NCBI GenBank assembly: GCA_003131925.1 | Contig: PKWC01000166.1 | Location: 1,416 to 9,685 of the forward strand | DNA from: Alphaproteobacteria bacterium | GTDB taxonomy: Bacteria > Pseudomonadota > Alphaproteobacteria > Micropepsales > Micropepsaceae | DNA: 8,270 nt | Direction: 5' to 3' | In this document: positions 1 through 5,665 of the stretch, one piece after another | Numbering within the stretch: position 1 is the first letter of the stretch | Layout of the letters: every line of letters starts with the position of its first letter | Notes under the pieces: generated by a model | Told to the model about the DNA's origin: nothing | The model's database searches: none | Seen by the model: only the letters and a program-made list of their open reading frames with translations | Made by a program: the position numbers and the translations under genes

Positions 1-674
1 CCAAGCTGGCCCGCGAAATCACGGTGTCGGCCAAGCACGGGCTCCCCGATCCCGCGCACAATCCGCGCCTGCGTGCGGCAATTCTCGCGGCGCGCGCCCA
101 GAACATGGCCAAGGACATTATCGAGCGGGCCATCAAGAAGGCTGCCGGTGCGGACGCGGAGAACATCGAGGAGGTCCGCTACGAAGGCTACGGTCCGGGC
201 GGTGTCGCGCTGATCGTGGAGGCGCTGACCGACAATCGCAACCGTACCGCGGCCGATATGCGTGCGGCATTCTCGAAATATGGCGGCGCGCTCGGCGAGA
301 CGAACTCGGTCGCCTTTCAGTTCAGCCGTGTCGGTGCGATCGCCTACCCGAGACGCGCCGGTTCGGACGAAGCGATGTTCGAGGCCGCAGTGGAGGCGGG
401 TGCGGACGAAGTCATTTCCGGAAGCGAGATGCACGAATTCGTCGCCGGCCTCGAGAATTTCGGCCCGGTGCGAGACGCACTGGAGGCGAAGCTCGGCCCT
501 GCCCAATCGGCGAAGATCGAGTGGCGGCCGAATAGTACAGTCGCGGTCGGCGATGAATCCGGCGAGTCTCTCGTGCGGCTGCTGGACGTGCTCGACGATC
601 ACGACGACGTGCAGAATCTTTACGGAAACTACGAACTCTCGGACTCCCTGTTGCGGAAGCTCGAAGCGGCCTGA
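1..674 (+). CDS. yebC: YebC/PmpR (TACO1-family) protein, 5' end outside the window
   Basis: The reading frame is open from the left edge; the first whole codon is at nt 3. It gives 223 residues beginning KLAREITVSAKHGLPDPAHN, a strongly conserved YebC block. The family is usually about 245-250 residues, so roughly 26 N-terminal residues (the MAGHSKW-type start) lie upstream. The GTG at 24 sits inside this conserved block and is not a real start. Other family marks are the NMAKDIIERAIKKA helix, the YEGYGPGGVALIVEALTDNRNRTAADMR segment (given here only as a landmark near nt 180-265), and FSKYGGALGETNSVAFQF-like sequence. The family is soluble and cytoplasmic. It was long annotated as a DNA-binding transcriptional regulator; more recent work on YebC/TACO1 proteins points to a ribosome-associated role in translating proline-rich stretches. 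Which role applies here cannot be read from sequence. yebC commonly lies directly upstream of ruvC in proteobacteria, as here, with a 61-nt gap. Confidence 0.95.
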   Translation, partial: KLAREITVSAKHGLPDPAHNPRLRAAILAARAQNMAKDIIERAIKKAAGADAENIEEVRYEGYGPGGVALIVEALTDNRNRTAADMRAAFSKYGGALGETNSVAFQFSRVGAIAYPRRAGSDEAMFEAAVEAGADEVISGSEMHEFVAGLENFGPVRDALEAKLGPAQSAKIEWRPNSTVAVGDESGESLVRLLDVLDDHDDVQNLYGNYELSDSLLRKLEAA

Positions 675-735
675 TTTCTATTGCGCGCCCGCACTGCGTT
701 TCCGACACTCGCGGCATGCGATTCGAAAGCGGCCG

Positions 736-1242
736 GTGACGCGGGTGCGCATACTTGGCCTCGATCCGGGCCTCGCCCGCATGGGCTGGGGCGTCATCGA
801 AGTCGCCGGGAACAGTCTGTCGCACGTCGCCCATGGCGTTCTGACAACCGACGCAAGAGAGTCTCTGGGCCAAAGGCTGCTTGCTCTGCACGACGCACTT
901 TCCCGGATCATTGTCGAGTTGGTGCCCGGGTCCATGGCTGTCGAGCTGGCCTTTGTGCACAAGGATCCATCCGCCGCCCTGAAGCTCGGGCAGGCGCGCG
1001 CGATCGCGATCCTCGCCGCTGCGCGCGCCGGACTCGAAATCGCCGAATATACCCCCAACCACGTCAAGAAATGTGTGGTCGGTGCGGGACATGCCGGCAA
1101 GGAGCAAGTGCAGGCGATGGTGGGGCGTCTGCTGCCAGTGGCACGCGTTGAATCGAGCGATGCCGCAGACGCGCTCGCGCTCGCGATCGCCCATGCGCAC
1201 CTCTCGGCTACGCGCGTCCGCATCGAGGCTGCGCTCGCATGA
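736..1242 (+). CDS. ruvC: Holliday junction endodeoxyribonuclease RuvC
   Basis: RuvC is the dimeric, RNase H-fold resolvase that nicks two opposing strands of a Holliday junction in the RuvABC complex. From the GTG at 736 it has 168 residues, close to the usual 165-175. The four catalytic acidic residues are all present: D10 in RILGLDPGL, E70 in AVELAF, and D142 and D145 in SSDAADALALAIAH. F73 matches the junction-stacking Phe69 of E. coli. The LKLGQARA block and the VKKCVVGAGHAGKEQVQAMV helix are also typical. Start choice is uncertain: GTG 736 (MTRVRILG) or in-frame GTG 745 (MRILG), neither with a strong Shine-Dalgarno. The frame stays open far upstream (to 262), but that part overlaps yebC and looks like non-native sequence. 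The stop codon overlaps the ruvA start (ATGA, 1239-1242), so translation is probably coupled. Small departures from the common pattern are EL instead of EQ/EE after the catalytic Glu and GQARA instead of GQARG. Confidence 0.95.
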   Translation: MTRVRILGLDPGLARMGWGVIEVAGNSLSHVAHGVLTTDARESLGQRLLALHDALSRIIVELVPGSMAVELAFVHKDPSAALKLGQARAIAILAAARAGLEIAEYTPNHVKKCVVGAGHAGKEQVQAMVGRLLPVARVESSDAADALALAIAHAHLSATRVRIEAALA

Positions 1243-1847
1243 TCGGCAAGCTTTTTGGCATCGTCGATTCGCTCGGAGAGGATCACGCGATCATCGATGT
1301 GGGCGGGGTGGGCTATTTCGTGCAGTGCCCGTCCTCGACGCTCGCGCGGCTCTCCGTCGGAACGAGCGCGGCGCTCACCATCGACACGCGCATCAACGAC
1401 GAAACGATCAGGCTCTACGGATTTGCGGCGACCGAAGAACGCGAATGGTTCCGTCTTTTGCAGAGCGTGCAGAACGTTGGCGCCCGCGTGGCCCTCAATG
1501 TTCTTTCGGCGCTGTCGTCACGCGAACTCGAACGCGCCATCGCATTGGGCGACAAGGCCGCGCTCGGGCGTGCCCAGGGAGTGGGCCCAAAGCTTGCGAC
1601 GCGGATTGTGACCGAATTGAAGGACAAGGCGCCGTCGATGATGCTGCGCGGGCACGCGGACGAAGCGTCGAGCATTCCCGTGACGGCGCCGCGCGGTCCG
1701 GAGTCGGATGCGGTCGCGGCTCTGCTGAAGCTCGGCTATTCTCAAATCCAGGCCGCACAGGCAGTGGCGGGTGCGGTGCGCGAATTCGGTGCGGCCTCGG
1801 CGGAAACCCTGATTCGCGAGAGCCTGCGGACGATGGGACGGTTATGA
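1239..1847 (+). CDS. ruvA: Holliday junction branch-migration subunit RuvA
   Basis: RuvA forms tetramers that bind the four-way junction, hold it square-planar and recruit RuvB. The 202 residues match the usual family length. Domain I, an OB fold at about 1-63, starts MIGKLFGIVDSLGEDHAIID and ends RLYGF; the acidic pin that separates strands corresponds to D54/E55 in RINDETIRLYGF. Domain II (about 70-140) has two helix-hairpin-helix motifs, LLQSVQNVGARVALNVL at 73-89 and RAQGVGPKLATRIVTELK at 111-128. Domain III (about 153-202) is the small three-helix RuvB-binding module containing ALLKLGYSQIQAAQAV. The first hairpin reads NVG where GVG is usual, a mild change. The ATG overlaps the ruvC stop by 4 nt, with GAGG at 1225-1228 as a possible ribosome site. 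The next gene begins immediately after the stop codon. Identity is secure from both sequence and context. Confidence 0.96.
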   Translation: MIGKLFGIVDSLGEDHAIIDVGGVGYFVQCPSSTLARLSVGTSAALTIDTRINDETIRLYGFAATEEREWFRLLQSVQNVGARVALNVLSALSSRELERAIALGDKAALGRAQGVGPKLATRIVTELKDKAPSMMLRGHADEASSIPVTAPRGPESDAVAALLKLGYSQIQAAQAVAGAVREFGAASAETLIRESLRTMGRL

Positions 1848-2939
1848 ATGGCGAGCCAGGTGGGGGCCATGTCCGCACCGAAAGATAAGGCGGAGCCGGC
1901 ACGGCTCGTCGGCGGCGAGCACGGCGAAGACGATGCGCTTGAAGTGCATCTGCGTCCGAAACGGCTTGCGGAGTTCGTGGGTCAGCGGCAGACGCGCGAA
2001 AATCTTTCGGTGTTTATTGCGGCGGCACAGTCCCGGGCGGAAGCGCTCGACCATGTCCTGTTCTCCGGGCCGCCCGGGCTCGGCAAGACAACGCTGGCGC
2101 AGATCGTGGCCCGGGAACTGGGGGTCAATTTTCGTTCCACCTCCGGCCCCGTACTTGTGCGCGCAGGCGACCTCGCCGCGATTCTCACCAATCTCGAGCC
2201 TCGCGATGTGCTGTTCATTGACGAGATTCACCGGCTCAATCCCGCGGTCGAGGAAATCCTGTATCCGGCGATGGAGGATTTCGAACTCGATCTGGTGATC
2301 GGCGAAGGCCCAAGCGCTCGCTCGGTCAAGATCACCCTTGCGCCCTTCACGCTCATCGGCGCAACGACCCGCTCGGGCCTGATCACGACGCCGTTGCGCG
2401 ATCGGTTCGGCATTCCGCTTCGCCTCGATTTCTATGAGCCGGACGAATTGCAGACGATCGTCGAGAGGGCTGCGCGCATATTCGGACTCGATCTGAACGC
2501 CCAGGGCGCCCGCGAAATCGCTGCGCGTGCCCGCGGAACGCCGCGCATCGCCGGCAGGCTGCTGAAACGGGTGCGCGACTTCGCTTCCGTTGCGGGGCAT
2601 TCCGGCATAGACGCGGCGATCGCCGATGCGGCGCTTACGCGGCTGGAGGTCGATTCGCGCGGGCTGGACGCTTTTGATCGCCGCTACCTGCGGCTGATCG
2701 CGCTGTCGTTCGGCGGCGGTCCGGTCGGCATCGAGACGATCGCGGCGGCGCTTGGCGAAGCGCGCGACGCCATCGAGGAGATCGTGGAGCCGTTCCTTCT
2801 GCAACAGGGTTTCGTGCAGCGTACGCCGCGAGGGCGTATGGTGTCCGGCGCCGCCTTCGCGCATCTGGGTCTCGAACCGCCGGCGCGGGATGCAGGCCAG
2901 CCCGGCCTGTTCAGGCAAGGTGATGACGGGCAAATCTGA
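1848..2939 (+). CDS. ruvB: Holliday junction branch-migration ATPase RuvB
   Basis: RuvB is the AAA+ hexameric ring motor that pulls DNA through the RuvA-bound junction. The 363-residue reading contains Walker A GPPGLGKT (74-81), Walker B FIDEI (123-127), sensor 1 in LIGATTRSGL (169-178), the arginine-finger region RDRFG (184-188) and sensor II in GTPRIAGRLLKRVRDFA (230-246; R233). The C-terminal winged helix (about 270-335) includes DRRYLRLIA and QRTPRGRM, with the DNA-contacting arginines. Start: ATG 1848 follows the ruvA stop with no gap. ATG 1869 (MSAPKDKAE) is preceded by an AGG-TGGGGG tract at 1858-1866 and may be the real start, shortening the protein by 7 residues. The first ~30 residues are variable in the family, so conservation does not decide. 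The 3' end overlaps ybgC by 17 nt. All key residues are intact. Confidence 0.97.
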   Translation: MASQVGAMSAPKDKAEPARLVGGEHGEDDALEVHLRPKRLAEFVGQRQTRENLSVFIAAAQSRAEALDHVLFSGPPGLGKTTLAQIVARELGVNFRSTSGPVLVRAGDLAAILTNLEPRDVLFIDEIHRLNPAVEEILYPAMEDFELDLVIGEGPSARSVKITLAPFTLIGATTRSGLITTPLRDRFGIPLRLDFYEPDELQTIVERAARIFGLDLNAQGAREIAARARGTPRIAGRLLKRVRDFASVAGHSGIDAAIADAALTRLEVDSRGLDAFDRRYLRLIALSFGGGPVGIETIAAALGEARDAIEEIVEPFLLQQGFVQRTPRGRMVSGAAFAHLGLEPPARDAGQPGLFRQGDDGQI

Positions 2940-3384
2940 AGCGCGGGGATTTGGCCGCTTCGAAGGATCGGTCCATATCCTGCCAATCCGAATCTACTAC
3001 GAAGACACGGATCTGTCCGGCGTCGTCTACCATGCCAACTATCTGCGCTACATGGAGCGCGGGCGTTCGGAGTTTTTTCGCCGCGCCGGAATTGCGCGGC
3101 TTGCCATGCTGGACGGCTCGGAAGCCACCGCCTGGACGTTGCGCAAGGCGACGCTCGAGTTCTTGAAGCCTGCGCGGGCCGACGATCTGATCGAAGTTCA
3201 TACGCGCGCGACGGCGCTCAGTGGCGCACGAATGTCCGCCGATCAAAAGATATTTCACAATGGCGAGCTCCTCACCCGTGGCAGTGTGGACGCCTGCATC
3301 ATCACACTTTCCGGCAAGCCGCGGCGCATACCCGATGAGATCCGGCGCAAGCTGCTGCCCTTGCTCAGCATGACATCCGGTTAG
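2923..3384 (+). CDS. ybgC: Tol-Pal-associated acyl-CoA thioesterase YbgC
   Basis: YbgC is a hotdog-fold (4HBT) thioesterase that hydrolyses acyl-CoA and is encoded with the tol-pal genes in many proteobacteria; its exact role in the envelope is not settled. The 153 residues match the family. The signature IYYEDTDLSGVVYHANYLRY at 24-43 contains the catalytic aspartate (D30, equal to D18 of E. coli YbgC), followed by MERGRSEFFR. A second conserved block, LEFLKPARADDLIEV, lies near 78-92. ATG 2923 was chosen because AGGCAAGG at 2913-2920 lies just upstream and the family start falls about 20 residues before the signature. GTG 2920 is in frame immediately before it. The start lies inside ruvB (17-nt overlap), so it is probably translationally coupled to ruvB. 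No signal peptide or membrane segment is seen; the protein is expected in the cytoplasm, possibly at the inner membrane. Confidence 0.93.
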   Translation: MTGKSEARGFGRFEGSVHILPIRIYYEDTDLSGVVYHANYLRYMERGRSEFFRRAGIARLAMLDGSEATAWTLRKATLEFLKPARADDLIEVHTRATALSGARMSADQKIFHNGELLTRGSVDACIITLSGKPRRIPDEIRRKLLPLLSMTSG

Positions 3385-3493
3385 CAGTGCCGCCCAAATT
3401 CGGCCATTTTCGGGTGCGCGATTGCATCATGCTCCTTCCGCGCGACGGTCGTGACCTGAAATGTGATTCTTCGGGCGTGGAGAGGGCTTGCCG
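3385..3493 (+). other. Intergenic gap ybgC-tolQ
   Basis: This 109-nt gap is the largest break between yebC and tolB and the natural place for a tolQ promoter. I found no convincing -35/-10 pair. The best pairing, TTCCGC at 3436-3441 and AAATGT at 3459-3464 with a 17-nt spacer, matches the consensus poorly. There is no terminator-like hairpin followed by a T tract. The only clear signal is the Shine-Dalgarno sequence at its right end. Read-through from ybgC remains possible. Confidence 0.6.
3479..3486 (+). promoter_or_regulatory. Shine-Dalgarno of tolQ
   Basis: GGAGAGGG ends 7 nt before the ATG at 3494. It is the strongest ribosome binding site among the tol genes here and supports starting tolQ at 3494, which includes the N-terminal signal peptide, rather than at a downstream codon. 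Confidence 0.75.
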
Positions 3494-4378
3494 ATGAAAT
3501 CTGTGCAATCGGCCTTCGTGGCGACGGTGCTCTATGTTGTGCTGGCGCTGGGTGGCGCGGTCGCATTCGCCCAGTCCTCGCCGCAAGCGGCGCCGACGGG
3601 GCCCGGCGCACAGACGCAGCAATTGCAGGCCCCACAGGCTGCGCCGACCACGCCGGTCGACGTCACGCAATCCGGCGGCAGCTTTGGACCGGCCTGGAAC
3701 GGTATTTCCATCTACGCGCTGTTCATGCGCGCGGATCCGATCGTCCAGACCGTGATGGCAATGCTCGCGCTGGCGTCCCTGTGGTCATGGGCCATCATAT
3801 TCAACAAGTGGATCGCGCTCGGACTGCTCAGGCGCAGTGCCGACAGATTTGAGAAATCATTCTGGTCGGGAGCGTCCCTCGACGATTTGTATCAGCAGCA
3901 CGTGCAGCACATCGATCATCCCATGGTCGCGGTCTTCGCCTCGGCGATCCGTGAATGGCGGCGCGCATTCGAGGGGGGGCCGCCGCGCGAATCGCTTCTG
4001 CCCGGCATCAAAGAACGGATCGACAAGTCGATGTCCGTCACGATCCAGCGCGAGTCGCAGGGCATCGAGCGGCAACTGGGGTTTCTCGCCACCGTGGGCG
4101 CCACCGCGCCCTTCGTCGGGCTGTTCGGTACCGTGTGGGGGATCATGAATTCGTTTTCCGCCATCGCGGCAAGACATGACACGACGCTTGCCGTGGTGGC
4201 GCCGGGTATTGCGGAAGCCTTGTTTGCGACCGCGATGGGTCTTCTCGCGGCAATACCGGCGGTCATTTTCTACAACAAGTTCGTCAATGACATCGGACGC
4301 TACATTGGACGGCTTGAGAGCTTCGCGGACGAATTTTCCGCGATCCTGTCGCGTCAGCTGGACGAAAAGACGACCTAG
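3494..4378 (+). CDS. tolQ: TolQ, proton-channel subunit of the Tol-Pal motor, with signal peptide and extended N-terminus
   Basis: TolQ belongs to the MotA/TolQ/ExbB family; with TolR it forms the inner-membrane proton-driven stator that energises TolA. From ATG 3494 it has 294 residues, about 60 longer than E. coli TolQ (230). Residues 1-26 look like a cleavable signal peptide (hydrophobic core VATVLYVVLALGGAVAFA, cleavage near AFA|QSS). Residues 27-70 are rich in Pro, Ala, Gln and Thr. The conserved core follows: TM1 about 84-105 (VMAMLALASLWSWAIIF), the FWSGASLDDLY cytoplasmic segment, TM2 about 196-218 (GATAPFVGLFGTVWGIM) and TM3 about 233-260 (VVAPGIAEALFATAMGLLAA), ending FADEFSAILSRQL. 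The core matches alphaproteobacterial TolQ; the leader resembles long-form ExbB. TolQ's N-terminus is known to face the periplasm, so a signal peptide fits its topology. TTG 3488 is in frame two codons upstream but less likely. The gene sits directly before tolR (1-nt overlap), which favours TolQ over ExbB. Confidence 0.94.
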   Translation: MKSVQSAFVATVLYVVLALGGAVAFAQSSPQAAPTGPGAQTQQLQAPQAAPTTPVDVTQSGGSFGPAWNGISIYALFMRADPIVQTVMAMLALASLWSWAIIFNKWIALGLLRRSADRFEKSFWSGASLDDLYQQHVQHIDHPMVAVFASAIREWRRAFEGGPPRESLLPGIKERIDKSMSVTIQRESQGIERQLGFLATVGATAPFVGLFGTVWGIMNSFSAIAARHDTTLAVVAPGIAEALFATAMGLLAAIPAVIFYNKFVNDIGRYIGRLESFADEFSAILSRQLDEKTT

Positions 4379-4839
4379 TGGCGGCGGCGATCAAGCGCGT
4401 GGCAGCTGGCAGGCGCGGCCGCCGGATTAGGCCGATGGCGGAGATCAACGTCACGCCGTTCGTCGACGTGATGCTTGTTCTGCTTATCGTGTTCATGGTG
4501 ACAGCGCCTCTGCTGACCGTGGGAGTTCCCGTCGACCTGCCGAAGACCAAAGCGCAGGCGCTGAGTCAGGACCGCGAGCCCTTAAGTGTTTCGGTGCGAC
4601 GCGACGGCGGCATCTTTCTGCAGAACACGCGCATTTCGGCGGACGACCTGGTGCCGCGGCTGACCGCCATTGCAGCCAACGGATACGACCAGCGCATATT
4701 CGTTCGCGGCGACAAATCCGTGGACTACGGCCGCGTCATGGAGGTCATGGCATTGATCAGCGCGGCGGGTTTCACCCATATCGGACTGGTCACCGACATT
4801 GCAAAGCCTCGCAGTGATAACGACAAGCACAAGGACTAG
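4378..4839 (+). CDS. tolR: TolR, inner-membrane proton-channel partner of TolQ
   Basis: TolR is an ExbD/TolR-family protein with one membrane helix and a periplasmic domain; its transmembrane aspartate carries the proton pathway with TolQ. The 153 residues match the family. After a basic N-terminus (RRGRRIRP) comes MAEINVTPFVDVMLVLLIVF, the family hallmark, with D30 equal to the essential D23 of E. coli TolR. The membrane helix spans about 28-48. The periplasmic domain runs from VDLPKTKAQ to the end and includes QRIFVRGDKSVDYGRVMEVM and GFTHIGLVTD, typical of TolR. The start is GTG 4378, overlapping the tolQ stop by one base (TAGTG), so expression is probably coupled to tolQ; no strong Shine-Dalgarno is visible. 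The C-terminus (RSDNDKHKD) is short and charged. The last 26 nt overlap the start of tolA. Confidence 0.95.
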   Translation: MAAAIKRVAAGRRGRRIRPMAEINVTPFVDVMLVLLIVFMVTAPLLTVGVPVDLPKTKAQALSQDREPLSVSVRRDGGIFLQNTRISADDLVPRLTAIAANGYDQRIFVRGDKSVDYGRVMEVMALISAAGFTHIGLVTDIAKPRSDNDKHKD

Positions 4840-5662
4840 GATCTCCGAGGCAACGCTCGCCGGCGACCGAAGGTCGCCTGCAGCGTGGGCGGGCTCGCTC
4901 GCGCTGCACGGCGGCATCGTTGTGGCGACCCTGTTCACGGTTACCCACACGCTCGACATTGCCGATCAATCGACTGCCGTGGTGCCCGTCGACCTCGTGA
5001 CGCTCGCGCAGAAAAGCAACGTTCGCGCTTCGATGAAGCCACAGCCGAAAATCGCACCCGTCCCCACGCCGCCCGTGCCCAAGGCGATGCCGACACCACC
5101 CGCGCCGCAGCAGCAAGTCGAGGAGCCCAAAGAAGCGCCGCAAGAAACGCCGCAAGAGGCGCCGTCGGAGCCCGTCGTCGAGGCGCCGCCCGCGCCGGTG
5201 GTTCCAAGACACAAGCCGCAGCCCACGCATGAACAGCAGAAGAAGAATTTCGACGTCGACAAGGTCCTGGCGCTTCTGAACAAGGTCGCTCCGGCACCGG
5301 GCGCGGCCCCGAATGCCCGCACTGCGGCGCGAAACATCAGAGGCATTGGCGACCAGACGGCGATGACGGCCGATCTTCAGGCGCTGCTTCTCAGCCAGAT
5401 CAAACCTTGCTGGAGTCCGCCGGTCGGAGCGCCGCACCCTGTCGTCGTGGATTTCCAGGTATTTCTCAATCCGGATGGTTCAGTCGCACAGCCGCCACAA
5501 TTGCTTGCAAACTCCGGCGATCCGTATTTCCGCGCCGCGGTCGATGCGGCGCGGCGGGCGATCTACACCTGTGCCCCGTACAAATTGCCTGCAGACCGAT
5601 ACAGCCTGTGGCACGAAATCAACCCGTTGCATTTCGATCCGAAAGACATGATGGGAGACTAG
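4814..5662 (+). CDS. tolA: TolA, periplasm-spanning force transducer
   Basis: TolA is anchored in the inner membrane by one helix and reaches across the periplasm to TolB and Pal; TolQR energises it. From GTG 4814 it has 282 residues. A short basic N-terminus precedes a membrane helix at about 24-44 (AAWAGSLALHGGIVVATLFTV spans it), with S28 and H32 in the SxxxH spacing that TonB/TolA helices use to contact the TolQ/ExbB motor. VVPVDLVTLA at 56-65 is common in alphaproteobacterial TolA. Residues 76-140 are Pro/Ala/Glu/Gln-rich; a short charged stretch follows. The C-terminal domain (about 184-282) has CW at 199-200 and YTCAPY at 251-256, so C199 and C253 could form a disulfide. It is much shorter than E. 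coli TolA (421) and lacks its long Ala/Lys helix. The start is uncertain: GTG 4814 and TTG 4799 both lack a Shine-Dalgarno and lie within tolR. A general TonB-family label is possible, but context favours TolA. Confidence 0.9.
   Translation: MITTSTRTRISEATLAGDRRSPAAWAGSLALHGGIVVATLFTVTHTLDIADQSTAVVPVDLVTLAQKSNVRASMKPQPKIAPVPTPPVPKAMPTPPAPQQQVEEPKEAPQETPQEAPSEPVVEAPPAPVVPRHKPQPTHEQQKKNFDVDKVLALLNKVAPAPGAAPNARTAARNIRGIGDQTAMTADLQALLLSQIKPCWSPPVGAPHPVVVDFQVFLNPDGSVAQPPQLLANSGDPYFRAAVDAARRAIYTCAPYKLPADRYSLWHEINPLHFDPKDMMGD
5132..5167 (+). repeat. 12-bp imperfect tandem repeat inside tolA
   Basis: Three adjoining 12-nt units (GAAGCGCCGCAA, GAAACGCCGCAA, GAGGCGCCGTCG) encode EAPQ-ETPQ-EAPS at residues 107-118 of the Pro-rich linker. 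The units differ at only a few positions, which suggests the linker grew by slippage or local duplication and could vary in length between strains. Confidence 0.8.
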
Positions 5663-5665
5663 CTT

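Noticed and set aside
262..735. Upstream extension of the ruvC frame giving a possible 326-residue protein
   Set aside because: The extension overlaps yebC in another frame and is Arg/Ser-rich; RuvC family length and conserved start fit GTG 736 or 745.
412..1200. 262-codon - strand frame across yebC and ruvC
   Set aside because: It spans two secure genes on the other strand and its translation is compositionally skewed with no motif.
1842..2933. 363-codon open frame on the - strand, nearly the mirror of ruvB
   Set aside because: Its length follows from the codon use of ruvB; no domain or ribosome site is seen.
3494..4839. tolQ/tolR read instead as exbB/exbD
   Set aside because: The TolQ core, the TolR periplasmic domain and the following tolA-tolB-pal genes identify a Tol system, despite the ExbB-like leader.
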